Source of the DNA: a bacterium
GTDB taxonomy: Bacteria; Myxococcota; UBA727; JAUIJE01
Assembly: GCA_030431455.1 (NCBI GenBank)
Contig: JAUIJE010000008.1
Location: forward strand, 124,001-188,000
Reading direction: 5' to 3'
Length of the DNA stretch: 64,000 nt
Below the pieces are notes generated by a model. That model saw nothing but the letters and a program-made list of their open reading frames with translations, was not told the DNA's origin and did no database searches. A program made the position numbers and the translations under genes. Each line of letters begins with the position of its first letter. Within the stretch, counting starts at the first letter, position 1. Of the stretch, positions 44,372 through 53,239 are shown piece after piece.

Positions 44372-44403
44372 ACCCGCCCTCGCCAGGGGTGGCGAGCGCG
44401 GGT
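44372..44403. terminator. strong bidirectional hairpin between convergent genes
   Basis: ACCCGC-c-CTCGCCA, loop GGGG, TGGCGAG-c-GCGGGT: 13 paired bases with one 1x1 mismatch. It lies between the stops of the LRR gene and rpsN. A T-rich tail (TCGTTTGTTCG) follows on the plus strand, so termination of the LRR transcript is better supported than that of rpsN. Confidence 0.7.
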
Positions 44404-44449
44404 CGTTTGTTCGTCGTTGTGGAAGTCACGCCGCGAACGCGGCGCGGGC

Positions 44450-44755
44450 TCACCAGGAAGCTTTGGTCACGCCGGGCAAGCTGCCCTCGAGCGCCATCTT
44501 CCGGAAGCTGATGCGGTTGAGCTTGAACTTCCGGTACACCGCGCGGGACACACCGGTCCGCTGGCACCGACGGGTGAGGCGGGTCTTGCTGCCGTCGCGG
44601 GGCATGGCGGCCAGCTTGAACATCGCGTCGCGCCGGTCCTCTTCGGAGGTCTCGGGGTCGATGATCTTCTTCTTGAGCGCGGCACGCTTGTCCGAGTGGA
44701 TCACATTCAATTTTTCCCGCTTCGCTTCGCGGGCCAACTGGGATTTCTTCGCCAT
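44450..44755 (-). CDS. rpsN: 30S ribosomal protein S14, zinc-free type
   Basis: 101 residues, the long S14 form without the CxxC...CxxC zinc ribbon. Signature C-terminal pattern [39 protein letters not shown] region. It binds 16S rRNA in the small-subunit head. Normally S14 sits in the spc operon; this copy stands alone. In many bacteria a lone C-minus S14 is a zinc-sparing paralogue under Zur control, but a second copy cannot be checked here and in proteobacteria the long form may be the only one. It has a leader of up to 470 bases with several hairpins. Confidence 0.95.
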   Translation of the reverse strand: MAKKSQLAREAKREKLNVIHSDKRAALKKKIIDPETSEEDRRDAMFKLAAMPRDGSKTRLTRRCQRTGVSRAVYRKFKLNRISFRKMALEGSLPGVTKASW

Positions 44756-45224
44756 GTGGTTCGGGTCCTTTGGGCGCGGGGCGCCGGATCAAAATCAACC
44801 TGGGTTCTTTAGAGGGTTGGCGCCCAGGTCTCAACCACCTTTGCGTACATGGCGGCGTTTCTTGGTGCGCCTGGCGGGCTGGGTACCGGCTGGTTTCCAG
44901 ATGCAGGCCCACCCACTGTGGGTGGGTCGGATTCTCGCCGAGACGCCTGCCGGCGCTCGGCGAGTCTCTTGGCAGTTTGCTCCGCAAACGTGCTTGGATC
45001 CGGCCACCCCCGCCGCCTCGCCGGGCATACCCCCGCCGTGCCGCATTGCCTGCCGCTTGAAATGTGTGAACGCGTCTTTCACAACATCCGGACCCGGCCC
45101 CTTTCAGTTGCGGCAACCCCATCCAACCCCTTGAAAAATCGAAGAGATCACCCCGATCTCGCGCCCCGCCCCGCTTGACGCAGGGCGCCGGATGCAGTGA
45201 TTTGCCCGCCAAACAGGAGCAAAC
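44756..45224. other. 469-base divergent intergenic region with several hairpins
   Basis: No supported gene. It holds ACCTGGG/CCCAGGT arms at 44799-44805 and 44824-44830; a perfect 9+1+9 inverted repeat at 44908-44926; CTCGCCGAG/CTCGGCGAG at 44934-44942 and 44956-44964; GTTTGC-TCC-GCAAAC at 44975-44989; and GAGATC/GATCTC at 45144-45160. Read toward rpsN the last one is followed, five bases on, by TTTTT. The density of stems suggests an rpsN leader with regulatory RNA structure, or a small RNA. fumC has AGGAG five bases before its ATG. Confidence 0.5.
45065..45083. promoter_or_regulatory. inverted repeat TGTGAA-N7-TTCACA
   Basis: Six-base arms with seven bases between them, about 140 bases before fumC and 310 before rpsN. 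Half-sites look like CRP/FNR, but the spacing is three bases too long for CRP, so it is only a candidate operator. Confidence 0.35.
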
Positions 45225-46619
<1,395 letters not shown>

Positions 46620-46622
46620 TGC

Positions 46623-47021
46623 GTGTCGTCCGGGAGCGCTTTGACCGGGGTGCTCATGGCCGGGGGCGCGGCGGTGTTCGGCGCGCTTTTGGTGTGGCTG
46701 GTCCCGCCCAACCGGCGGGCGCTGGCCTCGGTGTGGACCCCGCCGCTCGGCTCGGGTCCCCCCGGCGGCCACCGCTTGAGCGTGATCGCGTGGAGCATGT
46801 CGTTGGGCGCGATGTTCGCCGGGCCGGTGGCGGTGCTGCTGGTGCCCGCGGTGCTCGCGGTGGCGCGGGCCGGTCGCCGGCGGGTGGTCAGCGTGCAGTA
46901 CCCCGATCCCGAGGACCTGCACCTGTTGGCCACCGCCCGGCGCAACGCGGCCGCGTCGCTGGCGATGTTGGTTTTCGTGGCTGGCTGGGTGTTCGCGCTA
47001 TATGTGTTCGTCGATGGCTGA
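46623..47021 (+). CDS. small membrane protein
   Basis: 132 residues with three hydrophobic segments (about 7-28, 52-80 and 108-130) and a basic loop between the second and third (ARAGRRRVVSVQYPDPEDL). No family recognised. GTG start three bases after fumC, with GGTGG seven bases upstream. The end overlaps the following enoyl-reductase-like gene by eight bases. It is probably co-transcribed with both; role unknown. Confidence 0.65.
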   Translation: MSSGSALTGVLMAGGAAVFGALLVWLVPPNRRALASVWTPPLGSGPPGGHRLSVIAWSMSLGAMFAGPVAVLLVPAVLAVARAGRRRVVSVQYPDPEDLHLLATARRNAAASLAMLVFVAGWVFALYVFVDG

Positions 47022-48075
47022 CAAGAAGTTCCTGATCTACGGCGCCAACGGATACACCGGCAAGCTCTGCGTGGAGCGGGCCCGGGAGGTGGGCGTGCCT
47101 TTTGTCCTCGGCGGTCGTCGTCGCGCCCCCCTCGATGAGATGTCCCAAGGCGAAGACGTCGTGACCTGCGACCTGTCCGATGCATCGGCATTGGACAAGG
47201 CGCTGGACGGCGTCGAGTGTGTCTTGCATTGCGCCGGTCCCTTCTTTCGCACCGCCAAGCCCATGATCGACGCGTGCCTGCGCACGGGTACCCACTATTT
47301 GGACATCACGGGGGAGATCGCGGTGTTCGAGCAGGTCTTCGCCAAAGACCGCGAGGCCCAGGACCGGGGCGTGTCCCTCATCCCCGGGGTCGGCTTCGAT
47401 GTCGTGCCCACCGATTGCATCGCGGCCATGCTCAAAGAGGCGCTCCCCGACGCCGACCGGCTCGAGCTCGCGTTCATGTCGACGGTGGGCCCGAGCCGGG
47501 GCACGGCCAAGACCGCCATCCTCGGCGCCGGCTACGGCGGCGCGGTCCGGGAGAACGGCCGCATCAAGTCGATCAAAGGCACCCCCGAGACCAAAGAGAT
47601 CGAGTTTCCCTCCGGCCGAATGGGCGCGGCGTGTATCCCCTGGGGCGACGTGTCCACCGCCTACCGGTCGACGGGCATCCCCAACATCAAGGTGTTCATG
47701 GGGCTGCCGCCCGCCCAGTTGCGCGGCATGAAGAACGCGTCCCGGTTCGCGTTCTTTTTGCGGCGTTCGCTGGTGCAGAAGTTCCTGGAGCGACAGATCG
47801 ACAAGCGCATCCCCGGGCCCCCCGCCCACCGCCGCGAACGCGGCCGGTCCGAGGTGGTGGGCTTCGTCAAGAACGCCAATGGCGAAACGCGCCGCGCCAC
47901 CGCGGTGACCCCCGACGGCTATACCCTCACCGCGCTCACCGGCGTGGAGGCGGCCAAGCGCCTGCTCGAGGACGACGGTCTTCGCCGGGGGGCGGTGACG
48001 CCGTCGATGGTGTTCGGCGCAAAGTTCCTGCAAGAGTTTGAGGGCGTGGAGGTCAACGCCCCCTGGATCAAATGA
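47014..48075 (+). CDS. saccharopine-dehydrogenase-like / trans-acting enoyl reductase family protein
   Basis: 353 residues from the ATG of MADKKFLIYG. The N-terminal Rossmann motif is IYGANGYTGKL, followed by LGGRRRAPL, CDLSD and VLHCAGPFFRTAKPMIDACLRTGTHYLDITGE. This run is characteristic of the saccharopine-dehydrogenase-like family that includes mycobacterial trans-acting enoyl reductases. The middle GVGFDVVPTDCIA also fits. Likely NAD(P)-dependent reduction of a lipid or polyketide intermediate; substrate unknown. It overlaps the AlkD-like start as ATGA. Confidence 0.85.
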   Translation: MADKKFLIYGANGYTGKLCVERAREVGVPFVLGGRRRAPLDEMSQGEDVVTCDLSDASALDKALDGVECVLHCAGPFFRTAKPMIDACLRTGTHYLDITGEIAVFEQVFAKDREAQDRGVSLIPGVGFDVVPTDCIAAMLKEALPDADRLELAFMSTVGPSRGTAKTAILGAGYGGAVRENGRIKSIKGTPETKEIEFPSGRMGAACIPWGDVSTAYRSTGIPNIKVFMGLPPAQLRGMKNASRFAFFLRRSLVQKFLERQIDKRIPGPPAHRRERGRSEVVGFVKNANGETRRATAVTPDGYTLTALTGVEAAKRLLEDDGLRRGAVTPSMVFGAKFLQEFEGVEVNAPWIK

Positions 48076-48761
48076 GCGGCCGGTCCCCGCCGGGTCTGGT
48101 CAAATTGGTGCAAAGCGAGCTTCGAGCCCGGGCCGACCCCGACCGGGTCGAGCCCATGCAGCGGTACATGAAGACCACCATGCCGTTTTATGGGGTCCAG
48201 GCCACGCCGCGCAAAGACGTGCTGCGGGCGGTGAAGGCCGCGTACCGGCCCACCGATATCGAGCAATACGGGGCGGTGGTGGACACCCTGTGGGCCCTGC
48301 CCCACCGCGAAGAGAAGTACCTCGCCCTCGACTATGCCACTGCATACAAGAAGTTCGTGATCGACCGGGCCAACCTCCCGCGGTTCGAACGCATGGTGCG
48401 CGAGGGCGGATGGTGGGATTTTGTCGACCTCATCGCCGCCCGGCTCATCGGGCGGATGTGGGCCGCCCACCGCGCCGCGCTCAACCCCGTCATCGACGCC
48501 TACGTGGCCGACGAGGACATGTGGATCCGGCGCACGTCCTTGCTCGCGCACCTTGGGCACAAGCAAGACACGGACGAGGAGCGGTTGTACGCGACGATCT
48601 TGCAGCTCGCGCCCGAAAAGGAGTTCTTCATCCGCAAGGCCATCGGGTGGGTGCTGCGCGAATACAGCAAGACCCGCCCCGAGCGGGTGCGGGCCTTCGT
48701 GGACAAAAACGCGTCAAGCTTGTCCGGCCTCAGTTTGCGCGAGGCCCGCAAGTACCTCTAG
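48072..48761 (+). CDS. AlkD-like DNA alkylation repair protein
   Basis: 229 residues of the HEAT-like-repeat DNA glycosylase family. The N-terminal YMKTTMPFYGVQATPRKDVLR and the central WWDFVDLIAARLIG segment with its Trp-Trp-Asp match AlkD, in which Trp and Asp residues line the lesion site for 3- and 7-alkylpurines. IRRTSLLAHLGHK and FIRKAIGWVLREYSKT are conserved repeat helices. Start fixed by ATGA overlap. Its coupling to a lipid-type reductase is probably incidental. Convergent with the third kinase, 14 bases apart. Confidence 0.9.
   Translation: MSGRSPPGLVKLVQSELRARADPDRVEPMQRYMKTTMPFYGVQATPRKDVLRAVKAAYRPTDIEQYGAVVDTLWALPHREEKYLALDYATAYKKFVIDRANLPRFERMVREGGWWDFVDLIAARLIGRMWAAHRAALNPVIDAYVADEDMWIRRTSLLAHLGHKQDTDEERLYATILQLAPEKEFFIRKAIGWVLREYSKTRPERVRAFVDKNASSLSGLSLREARKYL
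48333..48346 (+). repeat. dispersed motif copy, full-length
   Basis: CTATGCCACTGCAT in the AlkD-like gene, read as TAT GCC ACT GCA TAC. TAT, ACT and GCA are non-preferred. One base differs from the copy at 28775 within the last twelve. Confidence 0.55.
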
Positions 48762-48775
48762 GCCGCGAACCGCGT

Positions 48776-50812
48776 TCAGCTCTTGGGCGGCGTGAACACG
48801 CACTTGCCGTTGATGGGCAGACACTCTTTGAACTTCACGCGCGGCTTGAGCTTGGCCGGCGCCCCCGCGTTGTCGAACGCGGGGAACGTCCACTTCCGCA
48901 CCGAGCGGAGCACGCACTGCCCAATCTTGCTGGAGTTCGCCTCGGCCGAGGTGAACCTCGCGGTCATGACTTTGCCGTCCTCGCCGATCTCCAACGACAG
49001 CCGCTGGTTGGGCGAGATCTCTTGGTAGGACGGGCAGTGGTCGACGAGCAGACCGGTCTGTTCGTTGGGGTGCTCGCCGATCACGGTGTTGGTGCACTCG
49101 GTGGCTTTGCCCATTTGGGACTGGAGGGCCTTCATCAAGAACGACGAGGTCAACTTGGGCTTGCCCGCGGGCGCCGCCTCGGCTTCGTCTTCTTCGGCCG
49201 CCTTGCGCGCGGTCTTGCGGCTGGTGTCCTTCTTTTCGCTGGACCGCGCCGACCGCTTCTTGCTCTCGCGGTCGGGGTCCCGGTCGCTCTTGCGCTCGAC
49301 CTTCTTGCGGCGCTTGCTGCGGCGCTTGGCACGTTTGGTCTCGTCCTCGTCCTCGTCTTCATCGAGGGCAGGATCGTCCTCGTCCCCGTCGTCGGCGGGC
49401 GAGGCCGCGACGGGGTCGTCGTCGCCGCGAGCCGGCCCCGGCCCCTCGGTGGCCAGCGCCAGCGCGACCTTGGGCGGGTCCGCGGCGGCCCCCGGCGCCT
49501 CCGCGGCCGCGGCCGCGGTGGGCATCGGGTCGGGCATGGCCTGGGGACCGGCGGACTGCTGCCCGAGGACAAACGCGCCCACCACCACCCCGGAGATGAT
49601 CAACCCCAGGGCCAGCGCCCCCACCGCGACCCACCCCACCCGGCTCGGCGGCGGGGGGTAGGCGCCCGAGAGCATCTGGGTGGACATGCCCTGCTGGCCG
49701 GTGGCGTACCCGCCGGTGACAGGGGTGCGCGGGCTGTCGACCCCCACCACGTGGGTTTGGCTTTGGGTGGCGGCGTTTGGGGGCAGCGACAGCGCGGCCG
49801 GCGGGGCCGAGGTCGCGTCCTGCCCGGTGACCGGGGCCTGGCCCGCCAAGCTTCCCAATGGCATTGTGCCCTGGACCCCGGCGTGGGGGGTCGGGGTGGG
49901 CGACGCGAACGCGCCAAGATCCACCGGGGGCATGCCCGCGACCTGGCCGATGCGGTCGATCATCTCGACCAGGACCTGGGCGGTGGCGGGGCGCTTTTGG
50001 GGGTCGCGCTCGAGGAGCGCGTACAGCACCTTTTCGACCTCTACGGGGATGCCGCGCTCGGGCACCGCGTCGACGAGGCGGGGGGGCGGGTTGTTGGCCT
50101 GGGCCACCAGCATCGCGGCCGGGGTCTGGGTCTTGTAGATGCGCCGGCCCATCAACATTTCCAGCCACACCAGGCCCAACGCGTAGAGGTCACTGGCCAA
50201 CGTCTGCGGCGCTTCGTCGGTCAGGGTCTCGGGGGCCATGTACCCCGGGGTGCCGAGCAGAATCCCGCTCCCGGTGAGGTGGGTCTGGCCGCCGGCGTCG
50301 GCGAGCTTGGCCACCCCGAAGTCGAGGACCTTGACCAGCTGCGCATCGGCCACGGTGGTGACCATGATGTTGTCCGGCTTGAGGTCGCGGTGCACGATGC
50401 CGACCTGATGGGCTGCGTGCAGGGCCGAAGCCGCTTGCCGGATGACGCCCAACGTTTGCGGCCAGGGCAGCGGGCCGGTGGCCTGGAGCTGGCTGAGGTT
50501 CTGCCCGACCAGGTACTCCATCGCGATGAACAGGCCGCCGTCTTCGAGGCGCCCAAAGTCGTGCACGGTCACGATGTTCGGGTGTTTGAGCTGGGCGACG
50601 ACCTTCGCCTCCCGCACAAACCGCGCGACCGCCTCCGGCTCGTCCGCGAACCGGCGTTTGATCACCTTGATCGCCACCTGCCGGCCGAGGGCCTCCTGCT
50701 CGGCGAGGTAGACCTCGCCCATGCCGCCGCTGCCGATGACAGCGAGGACCCGATACCTGCCAGCAATGGTGGAGCCGATCACGTGTTCACCCCGGGGCGC
50801 GACATCGTCCAT
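48776..50812 (-). CDS. membrane Ser/Thr protein kinase with charged linker and Cys-containing outer domain
   Basis: 678 residues. Kinase domain: GSGGMGEVYLAE at 27-38, Lys49, HRDLKPDN at 141-148, DFG at 164-166, GTPGYMAPE. A Pro/Thr linker leads to a transmembrane helix near 425-452. About 100 residues of alternating acidic and very basic stretches follow. The C-terminal 125 residues have six Cys and the pattern IGQCVLRSVRKWTFPAF, as in the GltJ/AgmX/PglI-type C-terminal domain of myxobacterial envelope proteins. The outer domain may bind a partner or sense the envelope. ATG directly after GAGGAGG is tight spacing, so GTG ten codons later is an alternative. Confidence 0.88.
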   Translation of the reverse strand: MDDVAPRGEHVIGSTIAGRYRVLAVIGSGGMGEVYLAEQEALGRQVAIKVIKRRFADEPEAVARFVREAKVVAQLKHPNIVTVHDFGRLEDGGLFIAMEYLVGQNLSQLQATGPLPWPQTLGVIRQAASALHAAHQVGIVHRDLKPDNIMVTTVADAQLVKVLDFGVAKLADAGGQTHLTGSGILLGTPGYMAPETLTDEAPQTLASDLYALGLVWLEMLMGRRIYKTQTPAAMLVAQANNPPPRLVDAVPERGIPVEVEKVLYALLERDPQKRPATAQVLVEMIDRIGQVAGMPPVDLGAFASPTPTPHAGVQGTMPLGSLAGQAPVTGQDATSAPPAALSLPPNAATQSQTHVVGVDSPRTPVTGGYATGQQGMSTQMLSGAYPPPPSRVGWVAVGALALGLIISGVVVGAFVLGQQSAGPQAMPDPMPTAAAAAEAPGAAADPPKVALALATEGPGPARGDDDPVAASPADDGDEDDPALDEDEDEDETKRAKRRSKRRKKVERKSDRDPDRESKKRSARSSEKKDTSRKTARKAAEEDEAEAAPAGKPKLTSSFLMKALQSQMGKATECTNTVIGEHPNEQTGLLVDHCPSYQEISPNQRLSLEIGEDGKVMTARFTSAEANSSKIGQCVLRSVRKWTFPAFDNAGAPAKLKPRVKFKECLPINGKCVFTPPKS

Positions 50813-50958
50813 GCCTCCTCTACGGCCGCATTGTGCACCCTGTGACACCGATCTGAGAAGTCCATGGCTGTCGGTTCGGCCCCTACATGTCAGGGCGCGG
50901 CCGCACCCCCTGCCCACCGTACGGGAGGGGGATCGAACACGTTCGGGGCGGGGCGAGA

Positions 50959-52041
50959 TCAGGCCAGGGCCATGCGGCCCACCGCGATCTCCCGGTAGAA
51001 CACCGCGCGGTCGTCGCGCTGCATCTGCGCCGAGGTCGGCGCGTCGTAGCCGAGGTGCGACTTGATCGCGTCCGCGAGCACGGTCTTGCCGTTGATGCTG
51101 CGCAGGAGCATCGCCCCCCCCGCGGCCAGCGTCTGGGAGGCTTGTTTGAGCACCCCGTGCACTTCGCGCAGCGGCAACAGGTCGGTCACGCTCGAGAGCT
51201 GAATCAGGTCGTACCCTTGCGCGGGGGCGCGCTCGGTCAGGGCGGTGCGCACGTCCCCGACATGCAGGTGCAGCTTGCGTGTGCTCAGCTGCAGCTCCTC
51301 GGCCGGGGCCGCGAGGTGGGCGGGGGCGAGCACCGGGGCGGCGGTGGCGGTGAGCGCGTCCTCGAGCACGGGGCTTTCGCCCTGGTGCCCGCCGAAGCGG
51401 CGCAGGGCGGACGCAAACTGATGGGAGAAGTGGGACGCGAACGACCGGGTGGCGGCGTACCCCACCGCCGCGGCCCCGAGCACGTCGCTCACCCGGGCGC
51501 GGTCGAACACCTCCGAAAAGGCGTGCTGCCATCCCGAGTGCCCCAATGCTTGTGCAGGCCGGGCCAAAGGATCGAGCCCCGCGGCCACCAACCGGCTGCG
51601 CAACTCATCGAGCAGGCGCTCGAACACCCCGATGCGCAGCACCCCGGCCGCGACCGAATCCATATGCATGGTCCAGAACCGCAGCGCGGCCTCATCGAGC
51701 CCGGGGGCGACCTCCTCGAACATCTGGCGGCGTTGCGCGCCGGTGGCGTCCAGCCCCCCGAGGAACATCAGCTGTTGGCCCGCGTCCAGCCGCAACGCCG
51801 CCGCGCGCTTGAGCGCGACCAGGTGCACCTGGGCCGGGTTGACGTCGACCGCGTCCACCCGGCCGGTGCCCGGGTGCGCGGCCATGGCCAACGCGGAGTC
51901 CCCCGCCGAGGCGATGCACAACACGTTGAGGGGACGACGACGCTCCGCGCTGAGGTCATCCAACAGTTGGGTTTCGTGGGTCGTGTCCTCGCGCGTTTGC
52001 GAAAACACCACACCGCAGGACGAAGGGAGGAGTCGGGTCAT
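50959..52041 (-). CDS. DUF3419 / BtaA-like aminocarboxypropyl transferase
   Basis: 360 residues. The N-terminal methyltransferase-like fold has NVLCIASAGDSALAMAA near 38-54 and VDAVDVNPAQVHLVALKRAA near 61-80. This is the D-x-NP-x-Q-x-x-L-x-x-LK signature of BtaA/DUF3419. BtaA transfers the 3-amino-3-carboxypropyl group of S-adenosylmethionine to diacylglycerol, the first step of betaine-lipid synthesis. The C-terminal half holds DLIQLSSVTDLLP and RDDRAVFYRE, also conserved. No BtaB-type methyltransferase lies next to it, so the final product is uncertain. ATG five bases after GAGG. Confidence 0.8.
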   Translation of the reverse strand: MTRLLPSSCGVVFSQTREDTTHETQLLDDLSAERRRPLNVLCIASAGDSALAMAAHPGTGRVDAVDVNPAQVHLVALKRAAALRLDAGQQLMFLGGLDATGAQRRQMFEEVAPGLDEAALRFWTMHMDSVAAGVLRIGVFERLLDELRSRLVAAGLDPLARPAQALGHSGWQHAFSEVFDRARVSDVLGAAAVGYAATRSFASHFSHQFASALRRFGGHQGESPVLEDALTATAAPVLAPAHLAAPAEELQLSTRKLHLHVGDVRTALTERAPAQGYDLIQLSSVTDLLPLREVHGVLKQASQTLAAGGAMLLRSINGKTVLADAIKSHLGYDAPTSAQMQRDDRAVFYREIAVGRMALA

Positions 52042-52219
52042 ATCCACCTCACGCTTGGTCGCGTCGCATTCGTTGTGCCAACGCTAGTGCGACAGGCCTC
52101 GAAAGGCCAACCGCCCATCGACGGAGGGGGCTTCACACCCCCGTCACACCCGAGACAGGGGCGCAGCACACCGCGTCAGCGCGCGATGAGGTGTGCGAGC
52201 GAGATCGGGACGCGGTGCG

Positions 52220-53239
52220 TCAGCAGTTCGGGTCGTTGCCGCTGATGTCCGCGTTGACCCCGAGATCGTCGGCCAGGTCGTCGGCCTCACACTCGGGCAA
52301 GTCATCGTTGTTGACCACGGTGAGGCGGCCGCCGACGTCGCTGAGCGACGACAGCCCGCCCAGGCTGGAGAGCAACCGGTTGTTGGTGATGACCACGTCG
52401 TCGCCCACGGTGGTGAGATTGCCCAGGCCCTGCAAGGTGAAGAGCGCGTCGTTGTTGTCGATCTCGAGGTCGTTGCCGATGGTCTCGAGCCCGTTGAGAC
52501 CCGCGCAGCTTGTGAGCCCGCCGTTGTCGATGAGGCGCAGGTCGCCGTCGATGTTCTCGAGGTCGGCGAGGGCGGCGAGGTCGGACAGAATGTCGTTGTT
52601 CTCCAGGACGAGGTTGCCGCGCAGGTCCTGCAGGCCACCGAGCCCGGTGAGGCCGAGCAAGGACTCGTTGCCTGAGATGATCACGTCGTCGAGGGTGTTG
52701 TCCCCCGACGAGTCGATGCCGGCGAGGAACGCCACGCTGTCGAGGTCGCGGTTGCCTTCGATCCGCACGTCGCGCACCACCCGCGTCAACGCGGACAGGC
52801 CGGCCAGGTCTTGCAGGGCGCGGTTGTCGCGCACGATGAGGTCAGCCCCCACGATGCCGAGGTTGGCCGCGGTGAGGGTGGTGAGGGTCTCGGTGTCCTC
52901 GATGATCAACGACCCCTCGACCGCGGTGAGCGCGGGGAAGTCCACGCTGGTGAGCCCGGCCACGCGGATGAGGAGATCGCCGGACACGCTGCGCACGGTG
53001 GACATGAACTGCACGTCAAACGCGTTCAGCACTTGAAAGCTGCCGTCCACCTCGGTGACGTTGCCGCCGCCTTCGGCGACGTCCACGATCACCTCCGTCC
53101 CGTCCGGGCAGGAGAGCGTCGCGGTGCCGTCTCCGTTGTCCGCCACCGTACACGGCTCGCCCGGCTCCCCTTGGGGCCCCGGACAGCCCGACCACGCCAC
53201 GCCCAGCACCCACACCCCAAACGCCAGCCAACGCTTCAT
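52220..53239 (-). CDS. lipoprotein with receptor-L-domain-like repeats
   Basis: 339 residues. Lipobox VAWSGC, a short collagen-like GPQGEPGEP, one Cys-rich strand pair, then about ten repeats of 22-25 residues (GDLLIxxNxxLxxLxxLxxLxxV) of the kind seen in receptor L-domains and right-handed beta-solenoids. It ends in a Cys pair (CEADDL...NDPNC). A surface binding role is likely. The ATG overlaps the stop of ileS as ATGA, so this surface lipoprotein is translationally coupled to a housekeeping synthetase. Confidence 0.82.
   Translation of the reverse strand: MKRWLAFGVWVLGVAWSGCPGPQGEPGEPCTVADNGDGTATLSCPDGTEVIVDVAEGGGNVTEVDGSFQVLNAFDVQFMSTVRSVSGDLLIRVAGLTSVDFPALTAVEGSLIIEDTETLTTLTAANLGIVGADLIVRDNRALQDLAGLSALTRVVRDVRIEGNRDLDSVAFLAGIDSSGDNTLDDVIISGNESLLGLTGLGGLQDLRGNLVLENNDILSDLAALADLENIDGDLRLIDNGGLTSCAGLNGLETIGNDLEIDNNDALFTLQGLGNLTTVGDDVVITNNRLLSSLGGLSSLSDVGGRLTVVNNDDLPECEADDLADDLGVNADISGNDPNC

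Noticed and set aside
44756-44775. tRNA T-loop-like GGTTCGGGTCC
   Set aside because: No matching T-stem, anticodon stem or acceptor stem can be drawn around it.
44831-45082. 83-codon frame upstream of rpsN, considered as a ribosomal L33/L28 partner
   Set aside because: No match to the short conserved motifs of L33 or L28, and it overlaps the hairpins of the leader.
45065-45083. CRP binding site
   Set aside because: The half-sites TGTGA and TCACA are nine bases apart; CRP needs six.
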